From assembly GCF_001654495.1 (NCBI RefSeq), contig NZ_CP015849.1, forward strand, positions 3,075,501-3,139,500: a DNA stretch of 64,000 bases, written 5' to 3'. Below the pieces are notes generated by a model. That model ran no database searches. It had not been told where the DNA came from and saw nothing but the letters and a program-made list of their open reading frames with translations. This stretch comes from Streptomyces sp. SAT1 (lineage in GTDB: Bacteria; Actinomycetota; Actinomycetes; Streptomycetales; Streptomycetaceae). Below, piece by piece: positions 41,772 through 50,706 of this stretch. Position 1 is the first letter of the stretch. Each line of letters begins with the position of its first letter. Made by a program: the position numbers and the translations under genes.

Positions 41772-43117
41772 ACGCCGGCCGTGCCGCCGGCGGCGGCCGC
41801 GCGCCCGGGAGCGGCGGACCGCCGGCCGCCCCGGCACCGGAGGCGGTACGAACGAAGGATCCGACCGTGCCGGAGCACCACGTCCTGAAGTCCCTGCTCG
41901 GCGCCTGGGCCCTGGCCGCCTGCACGCCGCAGGAGACGGCGGCCGTCGAGGAGCACCTGGGCGGCTGCGGCAACTGCGCGGACGAGGCGCTGCGGCTGCG
42001 CGGGGCGGTCGGCCTGCTGCACCGGCCCGACAGCCTGGACCTGGATCCGGGTCTGCGGGCCCGGGTCCTGGACGCCTGTCTCGAGCGGCGGCCCCCGAGC
42101 GTCCCGGTGCCCGGCTGGGCGGCGCCCTACGACGCGGAGACGGCCCGCCTGGACGCGCTGCTCCAGGACTTCGGGAACGCCGAGTGGCACGCGCCGGTGC
42201 GGCTGCGGTGGTTCGAGGACGGGCAGGCGGTGGGCCGGCGGAGCACGGTCGCCGGGGTCATCGCGCATCTGATGAGCGTCGACGGGCTGGTGGCGGTGGC
42301 GCTCGGCCTCGACGACCCGCTCGGCGGCCTGCCCGCGCGCGGACCGGCTCCGGCCGCGCGCACCGAGGCGTACTGGCGGTCGCGGCCCTACCCGCCGACC
42401 CGCGCGGTCCGCGGGCCCTGGCGGGAGCAGACCCACGCGCTCGTCCGGACCGCGTCCCTCACGGGTACGGACGACGGCCCGGCGGGGAGCCCCGTGAGCG
42501 GTGCGGGCGGTGCGAGCGGTGCGGGCTGTGCTGCCGGGGCGGCTGGTGCGGGCGGTGGGCCGGGCGGTGGGCCGGGCGGCCGGTCCGGTGGTCCGCCCGG
42601 TGATCCGTACGCGGTTCCGCACGCGGTTCCGTACGGTGACTTCACCCTGCCGCTGCGGGACGCGATGGTCGACCGGGCGTTCGAGTGCTGGGTGCACGCG
42701 GAGGACATCGCACAGGCCGTGGACTACCCCTACGACCCGCCCGCCCCGCGCCATCTGCACGAGATGATCGACCTGGCCGCCCGGATGCTGCCGGGCGCGC
42801 TGGCCACCCGGCGCCGGGCCGGGCTCGCCGCGCCCGCGCGGACCGGGCGGCACCTGGTGGCGGTGGGCACCCCCGCGCGCAGCGTCCGGCTGGAGATCGA
42901 GGGCCTGGGCGGCGGCGAGTGGCTGGTCCCGCTGGACGCGCCGGGCGCGGTGGGCTCGGCGGAGCACCAGGTGGCCCATGTGGCGCTGGACGGAGTGGAG
43001 TTCTGCCGACTGGCGGCAGGCCACGTCACCCCGCGCGAGGCGGCGGCCGGACAGGACGGCGACCCGGACGCGGTCAGCGACGTCCTGTGCGCGGCGGCCG
43101 CGCTGAGCCGGATGTGA
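41768..43117 (+). CDS. Zinc-finger anti-sigma factor fused to a mycothiol-dependent maleylpyruvate isomerase-like domain
   Basis: A 449-residue soluble protein. Residues 35-75 carry a ZAS-type zinc motif (EEHLGGCGNC, H-x3-C-x2-C) as in RsrA-like anti-sigma factors. Residues 115-300 resemble the DinB/MDMPI N-terminal domain (RLDALLQDFGNAEWHAPV, STVAGVIAHLMSVDGLVAVAL, DRAFECWVHAEDIAQAVDYP), and the last 100 residues the C-terminal MDMPI region. A Gly-rich insertion lies near 245-275. It presumably holds the upstream sigma factor and may release it on thiol or mycothiol signals. An in-frame GTG at 41867 with AAGGA upstream is an alternative start just before the zinc domain. No membrane helix. 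Confidence 0.85.
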   Translation: MNAGRAAGGGRAPGSGGPPAAPAPEAVRTKDPTVPEHHVLKSLLGAWALAACTPQETAAVEEHLGGCGNCADEALRLRGAVGLLHRPDSLDLDPGLRARVLDACLERRPPSVPVPGWAAPYDAETARLDALLQDFGNAEWHAPVRLRWFEDGQAVGRRSTVAGVIAHLMSVDGLVAVALGLDDPLGGLPARGPAPAARTEAYWRSRPYPPTRAVRGPWREQTHALVRTASLTGTDDGPAGSPVSGAGGASGAGCAAGAAGAGGGPGGGPGGRSGGPPGDPYAVPHAVPYGDFTLPLRDAMVDRAFECWVHAEDIAQAVDYPYDPPAPRHLHEMIDLAARMLPGALATRRRAGLAAPARTGRHLVAVGTPARSVRLEIEGLGGGEWLVPLDAPGAVGSAEHQVAHVALDGVEFCRLAAGHVTPREAAAGQDGDPDAVSDVLCAAAALSRM

Positions 43118-43174
43118 GACACCGGGCCGAGCCGTGCGGGGGCTCCCGCACGGCGTCCGCGCGGCGCATCCGTC

Positions 43175-44074
43175 CTACGCGAAGACCACCGTGCGCCGGC
43201 CGTTGAGCAGGATGCGGTGCTCGGCGTGCCACTTCACCGCGCGCGCCAGCGCCTGGCACTCCACGTCGCGGCCGATGGCGACGAGCTGGTCGGGGGTGAC
43301 GCCGTGGCCGACCCGCTCGACCTCCTGCTCGATGATCGGGCCCTCGTCGAGGTCGGCGGTGACGTAGTGCGCGGTCGCGCCGATCAGCTTCACGCCCCGG
43401 GCGTGCGCCTGGTGGTACGGCTTGGCGCCCTTGAAGCTCGGCAGGAAGGAGTGGTGGATGTTGATGATCCGGCCGCTGAGCTGCTTGCACAGGTCGTCGG
43501 AGAGGACCTGCATGTAGCGGGCGAGGACGACCAGCTCCACGTCCTGCTCGCGGACCAGTTCCAGCAGCCGCGCCTCGGCCTCGGCCTTGGTGTCCCGGGT
43601 CACCGGGATGTGATGGAACGGGATGTTGTACGAGCCCACCAGCTCGGCGAAGTCCGTATGGTTGGAGACCACCGCCGCGATCTCCACCGGCAGCGCGCCG
43701 ATCCGGGCGCGGAACAGCAGGTCGTTCAGGCAGTGCCCGAACCTGCTGACCATCAGGACGATCCGCATCCTGTCCTCGGCCCGGTGGAGCTGCCAGTCCA
43801 TGCCGAAGGAGTCGCCGACCGCCGCGAAGCTGGCCCGCAGCTTGTCCACGGTCACCGGCGGCTCGGCGGAGAAGTGGACCCGCATGAAGAACAGTCCCGT
43901 GTCCTGGTCGCCGAACTGCTGGCTGTCCACGATGTTGCAGCCGGTCATGAAGAGATAGCTCGACACGGCGTGCACGATGCCCTGCTTGTCCGGACAGGAG
44001 AGGGTCAGGACGTACTGGTCGGCCTGGCCGGCCTCGGCCGGGGCCGTCGCGGAACGGGGGGACTGCTCAGTCAT
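43175..44074 (-). CDS. purU: Formyltetrahydrofolate deformylase
   Basis: A 299-residue enzyme: an N-terminal ACT domain (YVLTLSCPDKQGIVHAVSSYLFMTGCNIVDSQQFGD, residues 20-100) and a formyltransferase-like hydrolase domain (RMRIVLMVSRFGHCLNDLLFR..VVSNHTDFAELV, INIHHSFLPSFKGAKPYHQA, TADLDEGPIIEQEVERV). It hydrolyses 10-formyl-tetrahydrofolate to formate and tetrahydrofolate, balancing the one-carbon pool and supplying formate for PurT-type purine synthesis. The catalytic Asn/His/Asp set is represented by IIN, HHS and the D of TADLDEG. Full length. Confidence 0.96.
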   Translation of the reverse strand: MTEQSPRSATAPAEAGQADQYVLTLSCPDKQGIVHAVSSYLFMTGCNIVDSQQFGDQDTGLFFMRVHFSAEPPVTVDKLRASFAAVGDSFGMDWQLHRAEDRMRIVLMVSRFGHCLNDLLFRARIGALPVEIAAVVSNHTDFAELVGSYNIPFHHIPVTRDTKAEAEARLLELVREQDVELVVLARYMQVLSDDLCKQLSGRIINIHHSFLPSFKGAKPYHQAHARGVKLIGATAHYVTADLDEGPIIEQEVERVGHGVTPDQLVAIGRDVECQALARAVKWHAEHRILLNGRRTVVFA

Positions 44075-44134
44075 GCGGAACAGGGTCCCACACGGTCCGC
44101 CCTGCGCGGGCCGCCGTCCCGCGGGCCGGGACGG

Positions 44135-44635
44135 CTACGCGGCGCGCGTCATGAGGCGCAGGGTCTCCAGGCTGCGCGGCGGCGCGGCCGGGTCGTCGCC
44201 GTCGCTGGCCGCGAGGCGCAGATGCGCGTCGTGCGCCGCCCGCACCGCCTCCGGCCAGCCGTGGTGGTCGAGATAGGCGGAGACCGGAGCGTCCGGCCCC
44301 ACCTGGTGCATGATCCGCAGCACCCGCAGCACGGCCGTGTCGACGAGGGCCGCCTCCTGCGAGTCGCGGAAGATCGTGCCGACGTACTTCTCGGCGGACC
44401 AGCTGTCCAGCCAGGTGTCCTCGACCAGGCGGTAGACGGCGTCGGTGACGTCGCCGTACCCTTCGACGCCCGCGAGCCAGACGTCCCGCTGGAACACCGG
44501 GTCGGAGAGCATGTGCAGCGCGGAACGCACATTGCAGCGCCAGCGCCACCACGGCATGTCGTTGAGTGGCATGCCGCCCATGGTGGAGGAGCGACGGCCA
44601 CGACGGGAAGAGTTCTCCGAACCTTGCACGGTCAT
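44135..44635 (-). CDS. Conserved Streptomyces protein of unknown function (SCO4402-like)
   Basis: A 166-residue protein; conserved-looking core MPLNDMPWWRWRCNVRSALHMLSDPVFQRDVWLAGVEGYGDVTDAVYRLVEDTWLDSW from about residue 22, and YVGTIFRDSQEAALV. It is mostly helical with no signal peptide. By position I believe it matches the family named after SCO4402. AAGGAG lies 12 nt before ATG 44635; a second ATG (MGGMPLNDMPWW, near 44581) could also be used. Located just upstream of purU on the same strand, 60 bp apart, so the two are probably co-transcribed. No function known. Confidence 0.82.
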   Translation of the reverse strand: MTVQGSENSSRRGRRSSTMGGMPLNDMPWWRWRCNVRSALHMLSDPVFQRDVWLAGVEGYGDVTDAVYRLVEDTWLDSWSAEKYVGTIFRDSQEAALVDTAVLRVLRIMHQVGPDAPVSAYLDHHGWPEAVRAAHDAHLRLAASDGDDPAAPPRSLETLRLMTRAA

Positions 44636-44752
44636 CGATCGTACGTTCTCCTTCCCGGTGTCCCCACCGGCCCCCGTAATTCACCTGTGCGTCACCCATT
44701 GTCGGCCATGGATCACTCCGGGGTTAGGGATGTGCCGGAATCGTGCGGAAGC

Positions 44753-46063
44753 ATGACCGGCAGGCGAGACAGGCACACCGCACTCCGCACCGCCGCGCGG
44801 CCCGCCGGACGGAGGAGAACCCTCCGGACCGCGGGCGCGCTGGCGGCGGCCGTCTCGCTGTCCGCCGGCTGCGGTGTCGTCCCCGGCACCACGGGGGGAT
44901 CGGGGAACGACACCGTCACCGTGATGACCTGGGCCCCGGACAGCACCGCGGCGACCAACAAGCCCGGCATGCCCGCCATGGCGCGCGCCTACGCCCGCTG
45001 GGTCAACGACGCCGGCGGCATCGCCGGGCACAAGCTCAAGGTCCTCACCTGCAACGACAGCAACGACAGCGTGGCCGCGGCCAAGTGCGCCCGGCTCGCC
45101 GTCAAGGAGGACGTGGCCGCCGTCGTCGGCTCGTACAGCCAGTACAGCGACTCCTTCTTCCCGCCGCTGGAGAGCGCCGGCATCCCCTACATCGGCGGCT
45201 ACGGCCTCACCACCGCCGAGTTCACCCGCGCCCTGTCCTACCCGGTCAACGGCGGCCAGCCCGCGCTGCTGGTCGGCCTCGGCCGGGAACTGGCCAAGAA
45301 CTGCGGTCCGGTCGCCCTGGTGCGGCCCGACAGCATCGCGGGCGACGAGCTGCCCGGACTGCTCGACGCCGGTCTGAAGGCCGGCGGCCACCGCGCCGCC
45401 CACGACCAGCCGGCCGCCGAGGACGCCACCGAGTACGCGGGCGAGGCCGACAGGGCGCTGGCGCAGGCGACCTCCGGGCCGGGGAAGAAGGGCTGTGTGA
45501 TCCCGGCCCTGGGCGAGCGCACCAACATCTTCATGGACTCCTTCCGCCGCGCCCGCGCCCACTACCCGGCGGTACGCACCGCCGCCGTGCTCGGCAACGT
45601 GGACCAGACCGTCATCGACGCCAGCGGGGGCCCGGCGGGCCCGTACGAGGGGGCGTCCGTCACGGGCTGGTACCCGGTGGCGGACGATCCGCGCTGGAAC
45701 GCCATGAAGAAGGTGATCGACGAGCAGGCGTTCGGCGACAACCGCGTCGACCCGGCGGACGCCGGGGTGCAGACGACGTGGATCGCCTACACGGTGCTCC
45801 GGGCCGTCCTGGAGAAGATCGGCTCCGGGCCGGTGAACGCCGGGACCGTCCGGCGCGCCCTCGACTCCGGTCTGGCCGTCGACACGGGCGGGCTGACCCC
45901 GCGGCTGCGCTGGCCCCTGTCCGGCCCCTTCGCCCCGGCCGGCTTCGCCCGCCTGGCCAACGCCGACGTGACCCTCCAGGCCGTGCGCGCGGGGCGGCTG
46001 GTGTCGGCCACGAAGGGCTTCGTCGACGTCACCGGGCCGCTCCAGGAGACGGACCCGGACTGA
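44753..46063 (+). CDS. ABC substrate-binding lipoprotein, branched-chain amino acid type
   Basis: A 436-residue protein with a lipoprotein signal: GALAAAVSLSAGC with lipobox LSAG|C. The mature part is a type 1 periplasmic-binding fold (VTVMTWAPDSTAATNKPGMPAMARAYARWVNDAGGIAGHKLKVLTCNDSND, VAAVVGSYSQYSDSFFPPLESAGIPYIGGYGLT), like LivJ-type amino acid receptors. No permease or ATPase genes are adjacent, so it may be an orphan receptor or sensor. ATG 44753 is preceded by CGGAAG; an in-frame ATG at 44708 is less likely because it precedes the signal peptide. Confidence 0.88.
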   Translation: MTGRRDRHTALRTAARPAGRRRTLRTAGALAAAVSLSAGCGVVPGTTGGSGNDTVTVMTWAPDSTAATNKPGMPAMARAYARWVNDAGGIAGHKLKVLTCNDSNDSVAAAKCARLAVKEDVAAVVGSYSQYSDSFFPPLESAGIPYIGGYGLTTAEFTRALSYPVNGGQPALLVGLGRELAKNCGPVALVRPDSIAGDELPGLLDAGLKAGGHRAAHDQPAAEDATEYAGEADRALAQATSGPGKKGCVIPALGERTNIFMDSFRRARAHYPAVRTAAVLGNVDQTVIDASGGPAGPYEGASVTGWYPVADDPRWNAMKKVIDEQAFGDNRVDPADAGVQTTWIAYTVLRAVLEKIGSGPVNAGTVRRALDSGLAVDTGGLTPRLRWPLSGPFAPAGFARLANADVTLQAVRAGRLVSATKGFVDVTGPLQETDPD

Positions 46064-46133
46064 CCCGCCCGCGCCCGGCCGCGAGGAACGGAGAACGGGG
46101 CCGGGGAACGGGGGCCGGGGAACGGCGAACGGG

Positions 46134-47885
46134 TCAGAGCTGGGTCGGCTGGCGCTCGGTGAGGCCGTACTTCCTGGCGATGGCGTTCCACAGCTTGGCC
46201 GCCTTGGCCTTCTGGACGCTGGCGACACCGCTCTGGTGGTTGGCGGCCTGCGTGTGGCTGGTGTTGCGGGCGTGGCCCTTGTCGCAGCCCTTCTTGCCGC
46301 GCGCCTGGTCGGCCCAGGCCGCGTAGTGCTGGTCGGCCGACTGGGACGCCTTCCAGGCGCTGGTGAGCGCGGCGGTCAGCTCCGCGTGCTGGGGCAGCTT
46401 GTCCACCGGCAGCGCGCCGAGCCTGGTCACCAGCGCGGCGCGCTGCTTGGCGGCGCTGCGCAGATCGGCGGCCGCCCCGCTGAGGTCGTCGCACTTCTTG
46501 ACGTCGTCCACCGCCTTGATCACGGAGGCCCGGCTGCCGCCGCTGTCGGCCAGCAGCTTGTCCAGCGCGACCGCCTGCTCGCGGGCGGGGTCGGGAGCGG
46601 CCGGGGCCGAAGAGGCACCGCCGGTGGCCGGGGCCGCCGAGGAGACGTTCGCGGCCTTGTCGGTCTTGTCGTCGCTGCCGCCGCCCCCGCTCAGCAGCGC
46701 GCCGGCGCCCACGCCGAGGGCGACGATGCCGACGCCGACCGCCGCGATCAGCGGCATCCGCGAGCGGGGCCGCCGCCCGCCGCCGTCCTGGCCGTCCGGG
46801 CCGCCCGCGTACGGCGGGCCGGCCGGGCCGCCCGGCCCCGGCTGGAAGGTCTGCGCGGGAGGCTGGCCCAGGTTGACGGGCGCCCCGCCGGGACGCAGGC
46901 CCGGTCCGGACCGGCCGTCGCGCGGCTGGAGGTGCGGAAGCTGCTGCGTGCCCGGGGCGGTGCCGCCCGAACCGTCGCGGAACAGGTTGTCGAACTCGGC
47001 GGGCGTCTGCCGCCCGCCGCCCGCACCGGGGCCCGCGCCGAACGGCGGAGCCGGGGCCCCGCCCGGCCCGCCGGGCACCGGCGCGATGTACTGCGTGGCC
47101 TCGGCGTCCGGCCCGGCACCGGGCACGGCGGGCGGCAGGCCGCCCGACGGCACCGGGGGTATGTACTGCGTCGCGCCCTCGTCCACCGGCGCGGCGGGCA
47201 CGGGCGGCAGGAACTGCGTGGCGCCCTCGTCCGCCGACCCGGCGGCGACCGGGGGCAGGAACTGGGTGGCCCCCTCGTCGGCGGGCGGCGGCAGCGGGAC
47301 ACCCGCCGACGTGCCGTACGGGCCCGGCCCGGCGGCCGGAGGCAGGGGCGCCGCCTGGTGCTGGTGCTGGTGCGGATGCTGCGGGGGCGCCTGGTGCTGC
47401 TGGTGCTGCTGGAATCCCTGGTGCTGCTGGGGGGCCTGTCCCTGGCCGTGGCCCTGCTGGTACCCCTGGTGCTGCTGGTACGGCGGCTGCGGGGCGCCGC
47501 CGTGGGTGCCGTGCCCGGGGGCCGGTGCGCCCTCCGGCGGCAGCGGGCCCGCGCCCGGGTGCCCGCCGGGCCCGCCGTGGGCGTCCCACTGGCCCGACGG
47601 CGCCTGCGGATACGACGGCGCGGTCCCCCACGTCTGGGTGGGCGGCGCCTGCCAGTCCTGCCCGGACTGCGGCCGCTGCTCCCCCTCCGGGCCCCAGGGC
47701 TGCCCCCAGGACTGTCCGCCGGCGGGCGGCTGGGCCGGGCCCGGTCCGGCCGGCTGCGCGGGCGGACGGCCGCCCGGTCCGCCGGTCGTGCCCGGCAGCA
47801 GGGGCTGCCCACCGTCGGAAGGCAGCACGATGCCTTCGCGCGCGGGCCGCGCCGAGGGCTCCTCGCCCTGTCCACTCTGCGTCAC
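46134..47885 (-). CDS. Proline/glutamine-rich membrane protein with ATQ repeats
   Basis: A 583-residue protein; GTG 47885 follows TAGGAGT. Residues 1-415 are disordered, rich in Pro, Gly, Gln and His, and contain four copies of a short motif: DEGATQFLPPV twice, DEGATQYIPPV and DAEATQYIAPV (about 200-270). One transmembrane helix (MPLIAAVGVGIVALGVGAGALL, about 405-425) is followed by a 150-residue extracellular helical domain with several Lys and two Cys. The cytoplasmic ATQ repeats look like docking or phosphorylation sites. I do not recognise a function. Confidence 0.8.
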   Translation of the reverse strand: MTQSGQGEEPSARPAREGIVLPSDGGQPLLPGTTGGPGGRPPAQPAGPGPAQPPAGGQSWGQPWGPEGEQRPQSGQDWQAPPTQTWGTAPSYPQAPSGQWDAHGGPGGHPGAGPLPPEGAPAPGHGTHGGAPQPPYQQHQGYQQGHGQGQAPQQHQGFQQHQQHQAPPQHPHQHQHQAAPLPPAAGPGPYGTSAGVPLPPPADEGATQFLPPVAAGSADEGATQFLPPVPAAPVDEGATQYIPPVPSGGLPPAVPGAGPDAEATQYIAPVPGGPGGAPAPPFGAGPGAGGGRQTPAEFDNLFRDGSGGTAPGTQQLPHLQPRDGRSGPGLRPGGAPVNLGQPPAQTFQPGPGGPAGPPYAGGPDGQDGGGRRPRSRMPLIAAVGVGIVALGVGAGALLSGGGGSDDKTDKAANVSSAAPATGGASSAPAAPDPAREQAVALDKLLADSGGSRASVIKAVDDVKKCDDLSGAAADLRSAAKQRAALVTRLGALPVDKLPQHAELTAALTSAWKASQSADQHYAAWADQARGKKGCDKGHARNTSHTQAANHQSGVASVQKAKAAKLWNAIARKYGLTERQPTQL

Positions 47886-48074
47886 CGGGACTCCTACGAA
47901 TGGGGGACTTGCGGAATCGTCGGCTCACGCTACCGGGTCCCCCGAGCCCGGTGCCACGCAGCACAGGGCTCGGCCGCCCTCCTCCCCACCGCGGTAACGG
48001 ATCCGGGGCCGGGCGCGCTGTTGTACGGCATCCTGCGGCGCCGTATCTCCCCCGCGCGCCCGGCACTCCCCCGC

Positions 48075-49460
48075 TCACGCCGCCATCTGCACCTCCAGTC
48101 GCGCCCCGAACTCCCGTACCACCGGCTCGTCCCGGTACGGGTCCAGGCGCTGCTGGAAGTCCTCCAGATACTCGGCGCCCCGGTTGGACCGCAGCCGCTC
48201 CAGCAGCTCCACCGCCTTCAGGCCGGTGGCACAGGCCTGTTCGACCTCGCGCTGCTGCACCTGTGCCGTGGCGAGCAGCACATAGCCGATGGCCCGGCGC
48301 CTGGTCCGCGAGAGCGGATGCCCCGCCAGCGCCTGCTCGGCCTGGCGCGCCGCCGCCTCCGCCTGTCCCAGGTCACGGTGGCAGTGCGCCAACTCGTCGG
48401 CGAGATACGCCTCGTCGAAGTGCGCGATCCAGGCCGGGTCGTCCCCGGTGTCCGGCGCGGCGCGCTCCAGCGCGCCCACCGCGCGCCCCGACGAGAGCTG
48501 GGCCGCGCGCGCGTCCCCCAGCAGGGCGTGTCCGCGCGCCTCGGCGGCGTGGAACATCGCCTCCGCGCGCGGGGTCACCCGGCCGCGCGCCCCCTCCTGC
48601 GCCGCCCGCGCCAACTGGGCGATCTCCCGCGGGTTTCCGAGCTGGGCGGCCAGATGGCTCATGGAGGCGGCCAGCACATAGCCGCCGTACCCGCGGTCCC
48701 CGGCCGCCTGGGCGAGCCGCAGCGCCTGGATGTAGTACCGCTGGGCGAGCCCCGGTTGACCGGTGTCCACGGCCATGTACCCGGCCAGCTCGGTCAACCG
48801 GGCCACGGCGCCGAAGAGATCGCGGCCCACCGCCTCCCGGTAGGACCCGGCGAGCAGTCCGGACACGACGCTGTTGAGGTAGTGCACGACCACCGGGCGC
48901 ACATGCCCGCTGCCGTGGGTGTGGTCCAGGTCGACCAGCGCCTGCGTCATGGCCCGTACCGCCGCCACGTCCGACTGCCCCACCCTCGGGCCGGCCGAGC
49001 GCGCCACCTGTCCGTCCGGCGCGGTGATCAGCCAGTCGCGGCTGGGCTCCACCAGCGCCGAGGCGGCGACGGAGGAGCCGGACAGGAAGTCCCGCCGGCC
49101 CACGTCGCTGCGCCACAGCTCGCAGACCTGCTCGATGGCCCCCAGTACGGTCGGCGAGAACTGGAGACCCACGCCCGAGGCGAGGTTCTTGCCGTTGGCC
49201 ATGCCGATCTCGTCGATCGTGACCGTACGGCCGAGCTTGCGGCCCAGGGCCTCGGCGATGACCGCCGGGGCCCGGCCGCGCGGCTGCTGTCCGCGCAGCC
49301 AGCGCGCCACGGACGTCTTGTCGTAGCGCAGGTCGAGGCCGTGTTCGGCGCCGCACATGTTGACCCTGCGGGCCAAGCCGGCGTTGGAACAGCCCGCTTC
49401 CTGGATGAGCGCCTGCAGCCGTTCGTTCGGCTGCCGCGCGACGAGAGGCCTGGCGGCCAT
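48075..49460 (-). CDS. NsdA-like regulator with N-terminal helix-turn-helix and TPR region
   Basis: A 461-residue protein. ATG 49460 begins MAARPLVARQPNERLQALIQEAG; AGGGGG lies about 8 nt upstream. Residues 10-75 resemble a divergent XRE-like DNA-binding region (CSNAGLARRVN..YDKTSVARWLRGQQPRGRAPAVIAEALGRKLGR); a DFLSGSS motif near 125 is typical of this Streptomyces family; residues 190-440 are helical TPR-like repeats. It resembles NsdA, a repressor of sporulation and antibiotic synthesis, but I cannot tell whether it is the orthologue or a paralogue. The upstream region has a 10-bp inverted repeat. Confidence 0.82.
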   Translation of the reverse strand: MAARPLVARQPNERLQALIQEAGCSNAGLARRVNMCGAEHGLDLRYDKTSVARWLRGQQPRGRAPAVIAEALGRKLGRTVTIDEIGMANGKNLASGVGLQFSPTVLGAIEQVCELWRSDVGRRDFLSGSSVAASALVEPSRDWLITAPDGQVARSAGPRVGQSDVAAVRAMTQALVDLDHTHGSGHVRPVVVHYLNSVVSGLLAGSYREAVGRDLFGAVARLTELAGYMAVDTGQPGLAQRYYIQALRLAQAAGDRGYGGYVLAASMSHLAAQLGNPREIAQLARAAQEGARGRVTPRAEAMFHAAEARGHALLGDARAAQLSSGRAVGALERAAPDTGDDPAWIAHFDEAYLADELAHCHRDLGQAEAAARQAEQALAGHPLSRTRRRAIGYVLLATAQVQQREVEQACATGLKAVELLERLRSNRGAEYLEDFQQRLDPYRDEPVVREFGARLEVQMAA

Positions 49461-49920
49461 GGCGTAAACCCCCTGCTTCCTGGCGGCTCGCGTGGCTGCG
49501 GTGCCCTGCCCACGCACCGACTCTGACGTGTCTTGCACGACCGGATCCCGCCCGTCACGGCCGAGTTGTCCGGTCGTGAAGATCAATGCCCCACGGACAT
49601 AACGAAAATGCGGGACATGCGAAGATTGCCGGAGTACTGGAGCGGAAAAGCGAGGCGGACACCCCTGTGTCCCCTGGTACCGCCGCACCCCCGTCGCTCC
49701 CGATTCCCCCGTACGGACGCCCGTGAGCGCCCGTGGGCACCCCCGCCGCGAACTTCCCCACAACCACTACCCCACGCCCGCCGGTGCCCCTCCCGCGCGC
49801 CCCCGCACATGCACCCGTGCGCCCCGGGTACGGACCGGATGCTCCTCCCCCGCGCGCGGGCCGCCTCCCGAGCCCCCGGTGTGCCCGTAACTCCAGGTGG
49901 GCGCGGGAGTTGAGTGGAGC
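49461..49920. other. Divergent promoter region between NsdA-like and primase-like genes
   Basis: No gene in this 460-bp gap. It holds the inverted repeat at 49536-49578, an A-rich stretch near 49595-49650 and a Pro-coding-like C-rich stretch with no start site. Confidence 0.5.
49536..49578. promoter_or_regulatory. Perfect 10-bp inverted repeat upstream of NsdA-like gene
   Basis: CACGACCGGA (49536-49545) and TCCGGTCGTG (49569-49578) are perfectly complementary with a 23-bp spacer, 76-118 bp upstream of the NsdA-like start. A possible operator. Confidence 0.45.
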
Positions 49921-50586
49921 GTGGAAAAGACGATCCCGGGCGCGGAAGCCGCACAGACCGCCGGTCAGATCCCCAAGCAGCGCGGAGACTCGCTGCCGGA
50001 GACCGCCGTTCGCTACACCGAGGAGCGCCACTGGGACGTGGTCCCCGGCACCTGGCTGGTGACCGCCGACGGGACCCCGCGCTGCTCCTGCGGCGACCCC
50101 GGCTGCACCGCGCCCGGCGCACACCCGGCGCACGACGACTGGGCGGCCCGCGCCACCGGCAGCGCCACCGTGGCGCGCCGGATGTGGCAGCAGCAGCCGG
50201 ACGCGTCGATCCTGCTGCCCACCGGGCGCTCCTTCGACGCGCTCTGCGTCCCGGAGAGCGCCGGGTTCCTCGCCCTGGCCCGGCTGGAGCGGTGGGAGCT
50301 GACACCCGGGCCGGTGCTTCTCACGCCCGGCCGCCGGATGCAGTTCCTCGTCCTGCCCGGCGCCTGCGCCAAGCTGCCCGGCCTGGTGCGCAGGCTGGGC
50401 TGGTCGCCGGGGTCCCTGGACCTGGCGGCGCTGGGCGAGGGCGGCTGGGTCGCCGCGCCGCCCACCCGGTACGGATCGCGCGGCGCCGTGCAGTGGGCCT
50501 GCCGCCCCACCCCCGCGAACCGGTGGCTGCCGGACGCGGAGGAACTGGTGCCCGCGCTGGCGTACGCCTGCGGCCGGGACAAGTAG
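49921..50586 (+). CDS. Bifunctional primase/polymerase N-terminal-like protein
   Basis: A 221-residue protein starting MEKTIPGAEAAQ. It has the conserved Streptomyces arrangement TAVRYTEERHWDVVPGTWL, a CSCGDPGC cysteine cluster, HPAHDDWAARATGSATVARRMW, SILLPTGRSFDALCVPE and GWVAAPPTRYGSRGAVQWACRPTPANRWLPDAEEL, which resembles the N-terminal domain of archaeo-eukaryotic-type primases (prim-pol) such as those of plasmids. The acidic catalytic pair is not evident, so polymerase activity is doubtful. An upstream in-frame GTG (49897) is a possible alternative. Often conserved in Streptomyces genomes; function unknown. Confidence 0.75.
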   Translation: MEKTIPGAEAAQTAGQIPKQRGDSLPETAVRYTEERHWDVVPGTWLVTADGTPRCSCGDPGCTAPGAHPAHDDWAARATGSATVARRMWQQQPDASILLPTGRSFDALCVPESAGFLALARLERWELTPGPVLLTPGRRMQFLVLPGACAKLPGLVRRLGWSPGSLDLAALGEGGWVAAPPTRYGSRGAVQWACRPTPANRWLPDAEELVPALAYACGRDK

Positions 50587-50706
50587 CCCGGACAGGGTGG
50601 CGGGACGACGGGGCGGATCGAGGAGGCGGATCGAGGAGGCGGGACGGACGTCCGGGACCGCCCCGGCGGCTCCCCCGTAGGGTTCTTCCTGACGGAGGGA
50701 GCAGCA

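Noticed and set aside
47340..47480. CTGGTG-rich repeats considered as a DNA-level repeat element
   Set aside because: They simply encode the Gln/His-rich tract of the membrane protein in frame.
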